Source: Sitta carolinensis
Taxonomy: Eukaryota > Chordata > Aves > Passeriformes > Sittidae
Assembly: GCA_032173965.1 (NCBI GenBank)
Contig: CM063313.1
Location: forward strand, 62,001 to 126,000
Length of the DNA stretch: 64,000 bases
Reading direction: 5' to 3'
Below are positions 50,180 to 60,579 of this stretch, piece after piece (the stretch's first letter is position 1; every line of letters begins with the position of its first letter). The notes under the pieces were generated by a model, which searched no databases, had not been told where the DNA came from, and saw nothing but the letters and a program-made list of their open reading frames with translations. Made by a program: the position numbers and the translations under genes.

Positions 50180-51219
50180 TTTATTTATCCATTCACATTA
50201 ACTTGATATAAACGTGTCCAGAAAAGTCAAGTAATATGTTTTATATTAGCTCAAACATTTATTAAGTAACCCAAAATTCAATAAATAAGCACAGACAATA
50301 AGTTAAAACATATCACGAATCGACCAGTATGTAACAAGAATGCTTTATCTACACAAAACATCCTATTTCACATCGTTTGTTCATTCCTCCAGCGGCCCTG
50401 CCCTGCGGTGGGGTGACCGGCACATGCAGGCGGGCGGGCCGCGGGGCCGAGCCGGGCCGGGCCGAGCCGGGCCAGGCGGGGCGGGGAGCGCGGCGGCGCC
50501 TCCGCCGGCGCTGCGGAGGGACAATAGCAGCAGGAACGTAAATAAATGCGTAAACAAAGGTAGGGAGGATCGGCAACTCAACTGTCACGAAATCAAAGAT
50601 CCGAAAAAGGGAAGCGCTCCTGCGCGCTTTTTTCTTCCCCCTTTTATCCCCTTTGTTTTTTTACAAAAAGAAGCTTTTAATTTTTTACCCCATCACATTC
50701 GCTGTCGCTCATCAATGTTTAATCAAAATGGATTTGATTTTCTCTGGGGTCTCCGTGCCTTTTCGCGAACCCGCCCGGCCGCCCCCCGACGGCGCCCTTG
50801 TAGCGGAAGGAGCCGGCGGCAGGTCGCCGCTCCTAAACAAACCATAAAAATTATGAAAACAGAAACAAAAATGCATTGCTTTGCAAAGCCAAAGCCGGAC
50901 CGGCGGACGGCGGGAGAGGCGGGTCGTGGCTCCGGAAGGAGGCAGAGCCGGGCCCGGCGGCCGCGAGTCGTCCCGCCGCCGGGTGGGGCGGACCTCGGGG
51001 CACGGGGGTGCGCGGGTGATGCGCGGGGGCGGAGGGGGCTTGGGGAGGGTCGGGGGTGTTTCTCGGCCCACAAACCAGTCTGTTGGTGTCTGATTTCAGA
51101 TCCTGAGTCGACTCCCTGGTAAGTCGGGTGGGGGAAGGCGGGGGCACGGGGCGAGGCGGGGGCGCGGGGCGAGGCGGCGGCGGCGGCGGCGGGGGCGGCG
51201 AGGGGCGAGGCGCCGGCCA
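50180..51219 (-). other. OTP: OTP 3'UTR (probable extent) with candidate polyadenylation signals
   Basis: Downstream of the OTP stop the minus strand is first very GC-rich (tandem GGGGCGAGGCGG-like units at about 51138-51210), then mixed. An AT-rich patch at about 50830-50890 has a different composition from its surroundings and may be conserved. AATAAA on the minus strand occurs at 50258-50263 and 50180-50185, and again at 49957-49962. The first two would give a 3'UTR of about 1 kb. Which signal is used cannot be told from sequence. Confidence 0.5.
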
Positions 51220-51750
51220 TTAGGTGAAACTCATGGAGACTGTGTGCTCTAGTGCTTTGCGGCGGAGGGAGGCGATGCTGGTTCCCCGCCACACGTCGCT
51301 GCTGTCGGGAGAGCTGCAGAGCTGGGGCGAGCCTGTCACGTTGCTTGGGCCGGGCAGGGAGGCGGGCACCATGCCGGGGAAGGCGGGCTGGTAGAGATGG
51401 GACTGCAGCCCGGCGCCGTTGGAGCCCGCCAGGCTGTTGGAGAGGCCCATAGAGTTGGGCGGCGGGCCGGCCGCCAGGCTGCACTGGGACAGGGACTGCG
51501 CCATGGCTTGCTGCCGTCCCAGCGCCGGCGGCAACGGCAGCTGCGACACGCCGGGCATGGCGGCGGCGGCCCAGCGCGTGTCGTTGGCGTGGAAGGAGCA
51601 CAGGCTGTCCCCCATGGCGGCGGCGGCGGCGGCGGCGGCCGAGGGGAACTGCGGCAGCCCCGGCGTCGGCAGCAGCGTGCCCGGAGCGCGGAACACGTTC
51701 GTGGTCTTCTTGCGCTTCTTCCACTTGGCGCGGCGGTTCTGGAACCAGAC
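51220..51750 (-). CDS. OTP: OTP coding exon 3
   Basis: The exon has 531 nt including TAA (51220-51222). It begins [15 protein letters not shown], the end of homeodomain helix 3 and the basic tail, directly after an intron ending GTAG. It carries the poly-alanine run coded by a pure GCC/GCG repeat (plus-strand GGC repeat at about 51615-51640), a Ser/Pro/Leu-rich tail and the C-terminal OAR motif. Confidence 0.97.
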   Translation of the reverse strand, partial: VWFQNRRAKWKKRKKTTNVFRAPGTLLPTPGLPQFPSAAAAAAAAMGDSLCSFHANDTRWAAAAMPGVSQLPLPPALGRQQAMAQSLSQCSLAAGPPPNSMGLSNSLAGSNGAGLQSHLYQPAFPGMVPASLPGPSNVTGSPQLCSSPDSSDVWRGTSIASLRRKALEHTVSMSFT

Positions 51751-54700
51751 CTACGGGCGGCGGGCAGCGACACGCTCCGTTAGCCAACACCACCACCCCC
51801 CGCAGCCGGCGACCCCGGCGGGACCCCCGCCCCGGCTCCCGACGCCCCCTCGAGTCTCGCCCCCGCCGGCCGCCGTCGCTCTTCGTATCCGCAGCCCCAC
51901 GCGAATACCCATCGCGGGTTGACGAAACCGCTAGAACTTTTTCTAAGGACAGCGATCGATTTGTCCGTCCTGGGCGGGAGACTCCAGGAGAGGAGCCTGG
52001 CCTACCCAGGGGATATTAACAAAAAAAAAAAAAAAAGCAACAACAAGAAAACAAAAACAACCAAGAAAAACCGAGCAGCCTACGGCTCTGGCCCTTGCGT
52101 GGTCGCTCTCCCGACCCCACCAGGCGGAGAGCCTTGCCCGGAGCCACGGGGACCCGGTCAGGAAACCCTTGCACTAAACCGCCCGCATTTGGGTTTAAAA
52201 AAAAAAAAAACCAACCAAAAAACCAAAACAAACAAACAAACAAACAAAAAAAACACCAAACAAATAAACCCCCAAACCAAACCCATAATAATAAAACCAG
52301 AGGTGGTTTAGGTGAGTGGGTGTCCATGGTGGCACCGTGGCAGGGATGGCTTCGTGGGTCTCGCCGCACCGCGGCCGAAAGCAACCGAGACAGTCTAAAG
52401 CCGGGAGAAAGCGCGTCCACCTCGAATCCGCGGGAGCGAAGTGCCCCAATCTGCCGGATTCCACCGTCTCAGGCTTCATAGGCGGCCTGAGAAAGGCGGA
52501 CGCCCGTTCGCGGGAACGAACGGCCGTGAGGGAACTAAATATTATATGAATAATCGAAAAATCTCGTTCAATTATGTTTTAGGGTTAATAGTCAAATTGC
52601 GGCTACAAAATCTTTTTATGTTTCATGGTTTGCTGGTGGTGTAAAGAATCTCCATCAGGTCTGATCGCCTAAGTTCATAGCTACGCTGCATATGCTTTAA
52701 AAATGTGAATGTTTCCAGTTGAAAACTGGTGCATGACAGATTAAAATGCAAGGAAAACCTGGGGGAGATTTTGAAAATGCACACATGACAACTCTAGAAA
52801 TATATTAACCATGAGCATTTGGCAACTTTGAACTCCTTTTAAAATGCAACTAGCCCCAGAAAATTATTAATACAACAGTGAGAATCTAATGGAGGTTGGA
52901 ATCTAAAAACCTACCTTGATGATATCTGCTGTTACAGTAATATAGACATACTGTAAATGTATTTTAAAATATATAGCCCATTTAATTCCCCAGCTATAAA
53001 CGGGTGAGATAGAGTGAAAACGATAGAAAGGGAGTCAATATCACTTCTGTTTTTATTCTCTTTTTAAATTTTCTTTTTTTTTTTTTTTTCTTTTTTTTTT
53101 TTTCTTTTTTTTTTTTTTTTCTTTTAAGAAGCCGAAGCTTTATGAAGATCTCATTGGAATCCAGCAGATGATTAATGTGAAGATTTGGTAGGAAATCTGG
53201 AGAGCTGTATTAAAGCTCAGATCTCAGGTTCATTTCGATCAGCCAGCCGTGAACTCTGGACCGAATTCATTACACTTTAATAGTGCTGGGAGAGGAAGAA
53301 AATGCAATTTCTCATTCCATTAGAAAACTAGAAAATACTCTCAGCTTGTCCCCTATTAAGATGTGGCAGGTGAGACGGACCATTGTGTGGGACACGGTCA
53401 ATGGAATTACAGCACATTATTTTTGTTCATATAAAATATTGGAAGGCAAGCCTGACTGTGCAGAAGTTATTTCACTGATTTAGTTTTTATGTAAATAAAA
53501 TATTGAAAGTTAATTAATCCGTGCTAGAGACTAATGATTATGCTTATTATATTGCATTTGATCGCGTGATTTGCATGATTCTCGCATTGCTGCTTAATAA
53601 GCCATTCCAGGTTATAAATAATTCTGAAATTGGTTTCTAATAATGGCATGCTATAAAAAGAATGGTTTTATTACAGCAGCTTGAAAAGCAGAGCAATATC
53701 TGATGTGGAATTGGACTCCCGTTTAAGCATCAGCCAGTTTAATAATTATTTAAATGTATCATATACATTAAATACAGATCTAAAATGAGGAAAGTGGTGA
53801 TTAATCCTGGCATCTAAAACCCTTAAAAACATATACAGCAGCTATAAATTAAGCATTTGGAGCATTCCTTAATCAGTATGGAGCTCATAAACTGAAAGGA
53901 TTGTGTAGGATATCTATTAACTATAAAGAAAACTGTAAAGTACTCATATAAGAACATAAACTAATTATTATTTAAATTAAATTTGATTAAGGGCCAGTGA
54001 TACATCGGATTGTGAAGTAAATATATTAAATTTTTTGCCTTAGATTACATAATGTTAATCATTTTGAAGTGTTAATTAAGAAGGTTATGTTGATCTGATT
54101 ACTTTTTAAATTACAGAACATTATTGTAAAAAAAATTTAAATTGACACTATTAAAACTGTTTTTATCAGCAGTCTCGAGCTATTAGCATTGGTTGAAGAT
54201 TATGCCAAGGCCATTAAAATACTTTGTCTTTCTTCCTAAGAGTTTCTTTGATGTGCTGTTAGAAAATAACTATTTCCATTTTATATTTTACTTCATTTAC
54301 CACACTCCTAATATTGAAATTGGTATCGTTAACCTTTGGGAAACCCAATAAAGTTTAATAGACCTCGTTTTCTTTTTTTCACAGAGTCAGTTGTCCAATT
54401 ATATTTTATTTGTGAATCTAATTTCTTTTTTAATTTAAACTAATTATAGTTCTTTGTAGGCTGAGTCAAATTGTTTTACTTTTTAAAAGCAGACGTGCTT
54501 TTTCTGTCACATTCAAGAGCGGAATCTGTTTTCCTTCCTAAAACGTTCATTTAGGGATTTCTCTTGACGTATCTTTATTTAGCAGAGGAGCCTGTGCTTG
54601 CCGAGGGGGATTTTGAACAGTGACTGCACTGAAGTGCTCCAGCAGCGGCAGTCCCGGCGCGCCGTACCGAGCCGGGGTGCGCACCCCACAAGTGTTTCTA

Positions 54701-54899
54701 TTGTGTAGGCTTTCGTTCCTCGGAAGGGACTCGCCTAGAAAGTCACTAAAATAACCTTATACACAAAAAAACACTGCGTCTGAGCAGTCTGGCGCTTTGA
54801 ACCTTCGCCTCCTTTACCAAATTTCGTTTACATTATTTTGCCTAAATACTTTCCTACTGTCCTAGGCGCGTATGTATATATATGTGTGTGTCTGTGTAC

Positions 54900-54958
<59 letters not shown>

Positions 54959-56644
54959 TATGTATTTTTGAGAAAAATGTGCACCCTAGATGTTGAAGTT
55001 ACTCACTATCCCCGCCGTCCTCAGGCATTATAAAAGCCAATATGGAGAAATTCCGAGCCCAAACAAACTGCCTTTTATCGAAGTGCCTTTTTACGAGCCG
55101 GTATGCCTTCCCTCGCCCCCCACCTCGTCTCTCAGGGTGGGGGGCTCTGGCGGACACCTCTTCCGGCGGTGCCGCGGCCGTGTTACCGTCAGCACCCTGG
55201 ACAGCGGCCCTGGCGTTGGCTACCAGGACAAGCGGCCCCGCGGACGCCACCGGACTCTGCTCTGTTGGAAAAGGAGTCATTCCCGGGAGGTTCGGCTCGA
55301 CTCTTAGCGCCGGACTATTGCGAGGACTGAGACCATTCTTCTCGGGCTGTCCCTCCCCGGACTCCTTCCAGCCGCGGGTCAAGCTGTGGAGCTGAAGGAA
55401 GCTCAGCCCGCGCCCCGCTCGGGACCACCGCACTGTAGGTGGGTAGGATAGAGGACAAGAGGACACCCCAAGGTGACACTTTTGCGGAAAGGGGAGCGAC
55501 GCATGTCTGATTTCAAGGCTTTCTGACCAAACTGTTGCTTTCAGGGGCGGGTTATTTACCCCGCCGTCGGGTTGAGGTTTGGGGCACCCACCCGCCTCCC
55601 CGTTGTGCCTGGCCTCGCCGCCGGCCGGCCGTGCCGCCGTCGGTGCGACCGGGGAAGGGCCGGCAGGCACTGCGCGTGGGCGGCTTTTCATACCTGCACC
55701 CGGGACTCGGTGAGACCGATGCGCAGGGCCAGCTCCTCCCTCATGAAGATGTCCGGGTAGTGAGTCTTGGCGAAGCTCCTCTCCAGCTCGTTAAGCTGCG
55801 CCGGCGTGAAGCGAGTGCGGTGCCTCTTCTGCTTCTGCTGACCCTGCTGCTGCCCGGCCTGGCTGGAGTTCTGGCCGCCCTGCTGGCCTTGCTGCTTGTC
55901 AGGGTCTTTGGCGCTGACGGCTAGGGAGCTGGGGTTGGATCCCACCGTGGTGATGTCCTCCCCCGGCAGCAGGGTGGTCCCTTCCACCGTGTCCGAGTTG
56001 GGAGCCATGTCTCCCGGGTGACCCCCCGGATCTGAGCCCCCTACTCCCAGCCGACACTTCACCGCCTCCCGATGTCCCAGCAGCTCGGCCGCGTCTTTCA
56101 TCCCTGCGGAAGCAAAGGAGCGGCAGTCACTCGGCTGCATCTGAGCATGGATCCATCAGAGCCCCTCTCCAGTGCACTGAACTGGCGAGAGACATCCAAC
56201 TGCCACCACCGCCTCCGCCCCGCCGTCCCTCGGCCGGCAGCCCGCCAGACCCGCAGCCCTGCTCGGCTCCACGACATGCAGAGACCTTGGTCGGCCGCGA
56301 CCCCGGCAGAGGGGAGAAAACTTTACATGGAGCAGCTCCTCTTTCTGCTAAAATAACCCGTTCCCTGCCCAGCCTCCCCTTGCAAGACCAAGGGAAGGGA
56401 AGAGGAGGAGAGCAAGTTTTCACGGGTTCAACTTGGGTTTTCCAGCGGAGCTGGTAAGAGAAAGAGACGGAGAGAAAGAAATAAGGCTCGAACCGCTCTG
56501 TTGCCGGGAGCATTACCTCTCCGACAGATGCGCGGGGACCTCGGTCAGTCTGGCCGATCTTTCCCCTCTCCTCCCTCCGCTTCTCTAAACAAACTCATGA
56601 ATAACCATAAATAGATAGATACAGATATTTCTCTCTCTATCTCT

Positions 56645-56689
<45 letters not shown>

Positions 56690-57113
56690 GGAAAGACGGA
56701 GGAAGAAAAGCAAACAGGCGAGCAAGAAAAGGCCACACAGAACTCCTTAAACATCATCGAGCTCATCTGTCCTAAAATAATCATCATCATCATAATAATG
56801 TGTAGACATGTATATAAAAACTGGGGAGAGAAAAATTAAATGATCCACAACTCTCTGTAGATCTACATACTCCGTAGGTCTCACTCTCTTCTTTTTTATG
56901 TTAAATCAAATTAAACTTTAATACAGTACAATTACTTTTAAAGGAATTAGCCCATTTAGAACGTATTAAGGTAAAATAAGGAACAAATTGTCAATTTCCT
57001 GCCCCGGCTTCCTCCCCGCTCGCCGCCGTCGCCGGTGCAGCGGCCACGGGGCGGGGGGGTGCCGGGGGAAACTCACCGAGACGGGCGTCCAGGAGGTCGG
57101 CGTGAGACAGCAT
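51220..57113 (-). CDS. OTP: OTP, orthopedia homeobox transcription factor, complete (3 coding exons)
   Basis: OTP is a nuclear paired-like homeodomain transcription factor needed for hypothalamic neuroendocrine neurons (known for the family). Joining 57113-57077, 56103-55694 and 51750-51220 gives 325 codons plus TAA, the same length as I recall for human OTP. The protein starts [20 protein letters not shown]. It has a glutamine/glycine-rich stretch (about 83-103) and a homeodomain at 104-163 with F8 and the WFQNRR recognition-helix motif (Gln at homeodomain position 50, residue 153). An eight-alanine run (187-194) follows, and an OAR motif [16 protein letters not shown] (about 307-322) lies near the C-terminus. 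Intron 2 falls between homeodomain positions 46 and 47, the classic paired-class position. All splice sites are GT/AG. No break or frameshift was seen. Confidence 0.98.
52197..52290. repeat. A/C-rich low-complexity tract with (CAAA)n
   Basis: A14 is followed by CCAACC and CAAA units and an ATAATAATAAAACC end. It lies within OTP intron 2 and is read as T/G-rich in the OTP transcript. Confidence 0.85.
53060..53125. repeat. Polypyrimidine tract, T runs with single C interruptions
   Basis: T runs are separated by single C residues; on the OTP strand it reads as an A-rich polypurine tract inside intron 2. Confidence 0.9.
53130..54560. promoter_or_regulatory. OTP: Candidate intronic enhancer block of OTP
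   Basis: About 1.4 kb of AT-rich, non-repetitive sequence lies inside OTP intron 2, dense in ATTA/TAAT homeodomain cores: TTAATTAATCCG, ACTAATGATTATGC, GTGATTAATCCTGG, AACTAATTATTATTTAAATT, TGTTAATCATTTTG and GTGTTAATTAAGAAGG. It also has CATTTGATCGCGTGATTTGC. Blocks of this kind in introns of homeobox genes are often deeply conserved enhancers, possibly autoregulated. Conservation was not tested. Confidence 0.45.
54871..54965. repeat. Compound (TG)n/(TA)n microsatellite
   Basis: The core (TG)n runs from about 54902 to 54949 and is flanked by TATGTATATATATG-type sequence on both sides. It is in OTP intron 2. Confidence 0.95.
55080..56520. promoter_or_regulatory. OTP: CpG island over OTP exon 2 and flanks
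   Basis: Dense CpG extends through the end of intron 2, exon 2 and most of intron 1. CpG islands spread over the gene body are usual for homeobox developmental regulators under Polycomb control. Their function here is inferred. Confidence 0.65.
55694..56103 (-). CDS. OTP: OTP coding exon 2
   Basis: The exon has 410 nt. It starts with GG completing the glycine codon, after a CCGCAG acceptor, and ends ..TESRVQ before a GTATGA donor. It encodes residues 13-149: the [16 protein letters not shown] segment, the Q/G-rich linker and homeodomain helices 1, 2 and the start of 3. The open frame extends a few codons upstream into intron 1 to another ATG at 56138, but that region precedes the acceptor and is not coding. 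Confidence 0.97.
56104..57076 (-). other. OTP: OTP intron 1
   Basis: The intron is 973 nt. It contains a CpG-rich part beside exon 2, a TCTCTA-type stretch running into T40 (56648-56687), and an AT-rich part with ATCATCATC units near 56779-56792. Confidence 0.9.
56620..56687. repeat. Polypyrimidine tract ending in T40
   Basis: TCTCTCTATCTCTCTC is followed by 40 T (56648-56687). It is within OTP intron 1 and reads as A40 then GAGA on the OTP strand. Confidence 0.93.
57077..57113 (-). CDS. OTP: OTP coding exon 1
   Basis: The exon has 37 nt: ATG (complement at 57111-57113), twelve codons [12 protein letters not shown] and the first base of a glycine codon, followed by a perfect GTGAGT donor (57071-57076). 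It is too short to appear in a simple open-frame search and was found by looking for the known OTP N-terminus. The start context has G at -3. Confidence 0.96.
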
Positions 57114-57190
57114 CGCGCACCGCTCCAGGGCGAAGGCTGTTCCCCCCCAAATTTTAGCGGCCTTAAGTTATTTAAAATAGATATAAGATA

Positions 57191-57238
<48 letters not shown>

Positions 57239-57370
57239 TCTAAATGAAAGAAAATTCGGTGTGTGGTTAAAAAGGGGGTCTCTTGCATTATAATGTCCTT
57301 TAGAGAGACGGGGAGGTGCTTAACACTTCAATGAACCCGTGAGCAGCTCGGCGCGGGGACCAATCAGGAG
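57114..57370 (-). promoter_or_regulatory. OTP: OTP 5' leader and core promoter region
   Basis: Immediately upstream of the ATG lie about 80 nt of mixed sequence, an (AT)22 tract (57193-57236), then on the minus strand a TATAATG element near 57288-57294, and a CCAAT box in inverted orientation at 57360-57364 (GGACCAATCAGG on the plus strand). A CpG island follows. If the TATA-like element is used, transcription would start near 57255-57265 and the AT repeat would lie in the leader. This is inference; the start site is not visible in sequence. Confidence 0.45.
57193..57236. repeat. (AT)22 dinucleotide repeat beside the OTP start codon
   Basis: This is a pure alternating AT tract of 44 bp, ending 80 bp upstream of the OTP ATG. 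Confidence 0.96.
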
Positions 57371-57960
57371 GGCAGCCTGCAAATGTCAGCGCCCGGAGCG
57401 CCCCGCTCCGCCCGCCCGCCGCCCGCCCGCTGCCGCCGCCCCGGCCTCCCGCCGCCCCGGCCCGGCCAGGCCCGGAGCTCACCGCGCCGCTCTCCCTTAC
57501 CCTGCTCCGCTCGCCTTGGCCGCTCGCCTTCTCCTCTCCTTCTCTTCCACATGCACATTTGCCACACTCGTCCGCTCCGGGTCGCCCCTGATTTGTCGGC
57601 TTTTATTGTTTTTAAAGCCTCCTCGGAGCTCACCCTCTCACCCGACCCGATCAGTCTCCCGAGAGCTGTGAGCGGTGCAGACGGGCGGCACGGGGTCGGG
57701 CAGCGCTGGCCTCGCTGGCCGGCGGCCCCGGAAACCGGGAGAGGGACGGCAGGGGAAACTGCTCCCACAAGAGCCCCGACGGCTGATGGGCGTCGAGGCA
57801 AGAGAAACTTGCCCGAGCTCCCGCAGCGGGCCGTGCTGCACCTGCACAGGCTCGCCTAGTCCCCGGGGCTGCCCGCCACCTCAGCCCGGCCCCGCTCGGT
57901 GCCGAGGCAGAGTGCAACGAGGGGCAAGGGAGCCCCGCGCCATGCGTCCCGGCCGCCTGG
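57340..57960. promoter_or_regulatory. OTP: CpG island upstream of OTP
   Basis: GC- and CpG-dense sequence includes CCCGCCCGCCGCCCGCCCGC near 57408-57430. Open frames on both strands here are composition artefacts. Confidence 0.7.
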
Positions 57961-58019
57961 GGAGTTCTGCCTCCCTGCCCGGGATTTAAATGCCCGTAAG
58001 CCCTGTTTTACGGGTAAAG

Positions 58020-58660
58020 TTTCCAAGTTCGGCTAGCCTACAAACTCAACTTAAAGCAGTAAATAAAGTTAAATGCTTTTTATTTTCCTCTTGAATATGT
58101 TAAACTACTTGAACAATTTAAAGTGCTTTGCAGAAGTGAAGCGAACCATTTCTAATGTTCTGATTTTTCAAAGCCAGCCAACAACAAAGTTTAGATTAGT
58201 AATATATTTCTAACCAGAGTAATTTTCAAGATCATTAGGCATTTATGTAATTAGTGCCAAATCTATAAGCTTTTATTACGATTATTAGAGTAAAATCAGT
58301 ATAAATTTGTACTAATTTACTACTGTTTAGACTTGGCTGTCAAGCCAAGAGGTTCTTATTGTAAATGATAACTGAGGAAATTAAGTGCAAAATTCTGTAC
58401 CATTTCTGATCCGCTCCTAAACAATCCGTTTCAATTGTATTTGTAGCAGAACATAATGCCCTTTTAAAGTTATTTGACTTGTATTTTTATTTGCAAAACA
58501 AGAAAAATACCCTCTACCCGGCCACAATGAAAACTGATATTTACTACTTCCAACTTGATTAACATTGATTTTTAATTCAAAAGTGATGCAATTAAGATTA
58601 TTCATTTAGTGCAAATAAAGCTTCCACCAAAAAGCGAGCCCAGTGAAGTCTATGTTAAAT
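58020..58660. promoter_or_regulatory. Candidate enhancer block upstream of OTP (A)
   Basis: AT-rich unique-looking sequence between CpG islands has cores such as TGTAATTAGTGCC, TACGATTATTAGAG, GTACTAATTTACTAC, TTGATTAACATTG and GCAATTAAGATTATTC. About 1 kb from the OTP start. Called on composition and location. Confidence 0.4.
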
Positions 58661-58779
58661 AATACGGAGCCAATGGTTTGGTTTTTTTTTTTCCCCACCA
58701 TCCAATTGACTTACACGAAACATTGTAAATACTGCATGCGAACAGATGTAAGAGTGGTTTTGTTTGCAGCTCAGATGTG

Positions 58780-59460
58780 CAGGGGTTTCGGCAGAGACTG
58801 AAGGAGACAAAGGAACCGGCCGACCGATCTCTAGGGCAGTTTTGCTGCCTTTTTTTTTCCCTCCTCCCAGCTCAGGCTACATTGATTCAATTCAGCTCTC
58901 GAGACCTCGGGCCGTTGCGAAGAACCTGGGTGTTCGGGAAGGGTCGCTCAGAGCAGGGAGAGAGACCCAGAGCCGGGCCACAATTTAGCCGGAGACAGAG
59001 AAAAAAAGGAGATGGAGGTGGGGTGGGAGTTTCGGAATTATTTTTTTCCCCCGCTGGATGGGTGACTGCGGAGATGGCACATTTGCTGTGCTTTTTTCCT
59101 TTGAAAATTATTCTCTGTGCGCAGCTGTAGGACAGGGGGGGAAGAGCCGGAGGTGGAAATTGCCGTGAGGAGCCCCCCGGCCCGCTGCCGGGCGTCGGGA
59201 CCCGCGGAGCGGAGCCGGCGGAATCGCTGGGGAGACGGGCGGCGGCGCGGGGCGGCGTGCAGCCTTCGCGGCCGCGGGAGCCTGACCCTACCCGGGCCAG
59301 GGTGAGGCGAGCGGTCAGGGGCTGGCCGGGGCGTCTGGGGTTCAGTTTTAGCTGTACGTACTGGCACAAGTGTGCGGGAGCTCGAGGTGCCTGCAGTCGG
59401 CTTCTGCCGAGCGCGCCGTGGGCAAGGTGGCAAGGCGTGCGTGTGCATCTATTCCGTGTT
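58780..59460. promoter_or_regulatory. CpG island 1.7-2.3 kb upstream of OTP
   Basis: CpG density is highest at 59150-59460. It could be an alternative OTP promoter, the promoter of a divergent non-coding RNA, or a Polycomb-bound element. The open frames crossing it (up to 160 codons) show no family motif. Confidence 0.5.
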
Positions 59461-60340
59461 GTTGTATGTTTCAGGTCGATAAATAAATGTGTAATAGTTA
59501 ATGTGCAGACATATCAGAGTAATAACAATGGGATGAAATCAAAGGACTATCAATCTCTGTTAGTAACTGCTGAATAACAATGTTGCGGTGTGATTGATAG
59601 CGCGCTTCATTTTATGACTTTTCTATTGCTCTTGATTTTTATAGCAGTATAAACAAACTAAATCATTTCTTCCAAGACTTCAAATCGCAATCGTCTTAAG
59701 GGAAGGGCGGAAATCAGAGAAGGAAGTCTGCGGAAGAGAAAAGAGCGATCTGGGCTGACACTTACGCGTGTCAGAAAGAAAATGACAATGGGGCACATGT
59801 AAAATACCCTAATCACATTCCGCTTTCGCACACTCCTGTTTTGTCAAGTGCCCGAATTCACCTGGGCAGCGTCGGAGATGTATTTACAAGGATTTTATTC
59901 CCCGTCATCTTTCCATTTTCCCAGTGTAGCCAGAAAACTGCCAGTCAACTCCATTCCCTGTTACAATTTACGGTATTCCCCACATGATCATAGGAACTGA
60001 AGTTCCTAACAAGGAAAGGCTTTAGCACAATGGCCAAAAATCTTCAGAGTGACACGAGTGTCTTCAGAAATCACTTCAGAGCAAAGTAAAAGGATTTTCT
60101 ATGACGGATCCAGTGATTTTTCCACAATAAATAGGTTTTAGATTGTTACACACACGTAGAACTGGAACAAAGGGCAGTACCAGAAAATATATTGGTTGCC
60201 TCTAATAAAATTTATTTAGACAGTTTATTTCTCATAAAAAATAGAGATTGAATTTCGTACAGAAGCGCCTGCCAAGAGGCCAGGCACTGGGAGATCATCT
60301 CCCCCCGCACCTTCCTTTGCCTTTCTTTCCTTTTCCATCC
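59461..60340. other. Unassigned sequence upstream of OTP
   Basis: This is AT-leaning unique sequence with no gene. It contains TGTGATTGATAGCGCGC near 59589, a mixed homeodomain/CpG stretch that could be regulatory. Confidence 0.4.
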
Positions 60341-60349
60341 CATCCCTTC

Positions 60350-60500
60350 CTTCCCCTGCCCTGCCCAGCGGCGCCCGGCGGGCCCGATCCCGGGGTCCCG
60401 GCTCTGCCCTCCCCTGAACGGCCCCCCTGCCACGCCAGCCGATCCGCCCGAGCGAGGGCCGCGGGAGCGGGGCGTGCCGCGTTTGGGAGTAATATAACCC
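60350..60500. other. Short GC-rich segment
   Basis: This is a small CpG-enriched segment following a C/T-rich stretch (60300-60360). No gene was recognised. Confidence 0.4.
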
Positions 60501-60579
60501 TAATTCTCCAGCGCTGTGACCCTGGTAAGAAAGGGTAGAGAACTTTCCAACCCCCAGAGCTCACTCTCTCCCCTCCCCA

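Larger units (their letters stand above)
51751..55693 (-). other. OTP: OTP intron 2
   Basis: The intron is 3,943 nt. From the exon 3 side it holds a GC-rich piece, an A run at 52021-52036, an A/C-rich low-complexity stretch at about 52197-52290 (CAAA-like units), a T/C-only tract at about 53060-53125, a long AT-rich block at 53130-54560, a TG/TA microsatellite, and a CpG-rich end beside exon 2. Confidence 0.9.

Noticed and set aside
50340..51122. 260-codon open frame on the plus strand opposite the OTP 3' end
   Set aside because: It runs through GC-rich 3'UTR complement, has no family motif, and its length is explained by GC-rich composition lacking stops.
50723..51796. 357-codon minus-strand frame, the longest in the window
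   Set aside because: It is a shifted frame of OTP exon 3 running on through its 3'UTR and past the acceptor into intron 2; the real OTP frame in the same DNA matches the known protein.
56104..56138. Alternative OTP start reading into intron 1
   Set aside because: It lies upstream of a good acceptor, and exon 1 with the expected [12 protein letters not shown] start was found at 57077-57113.
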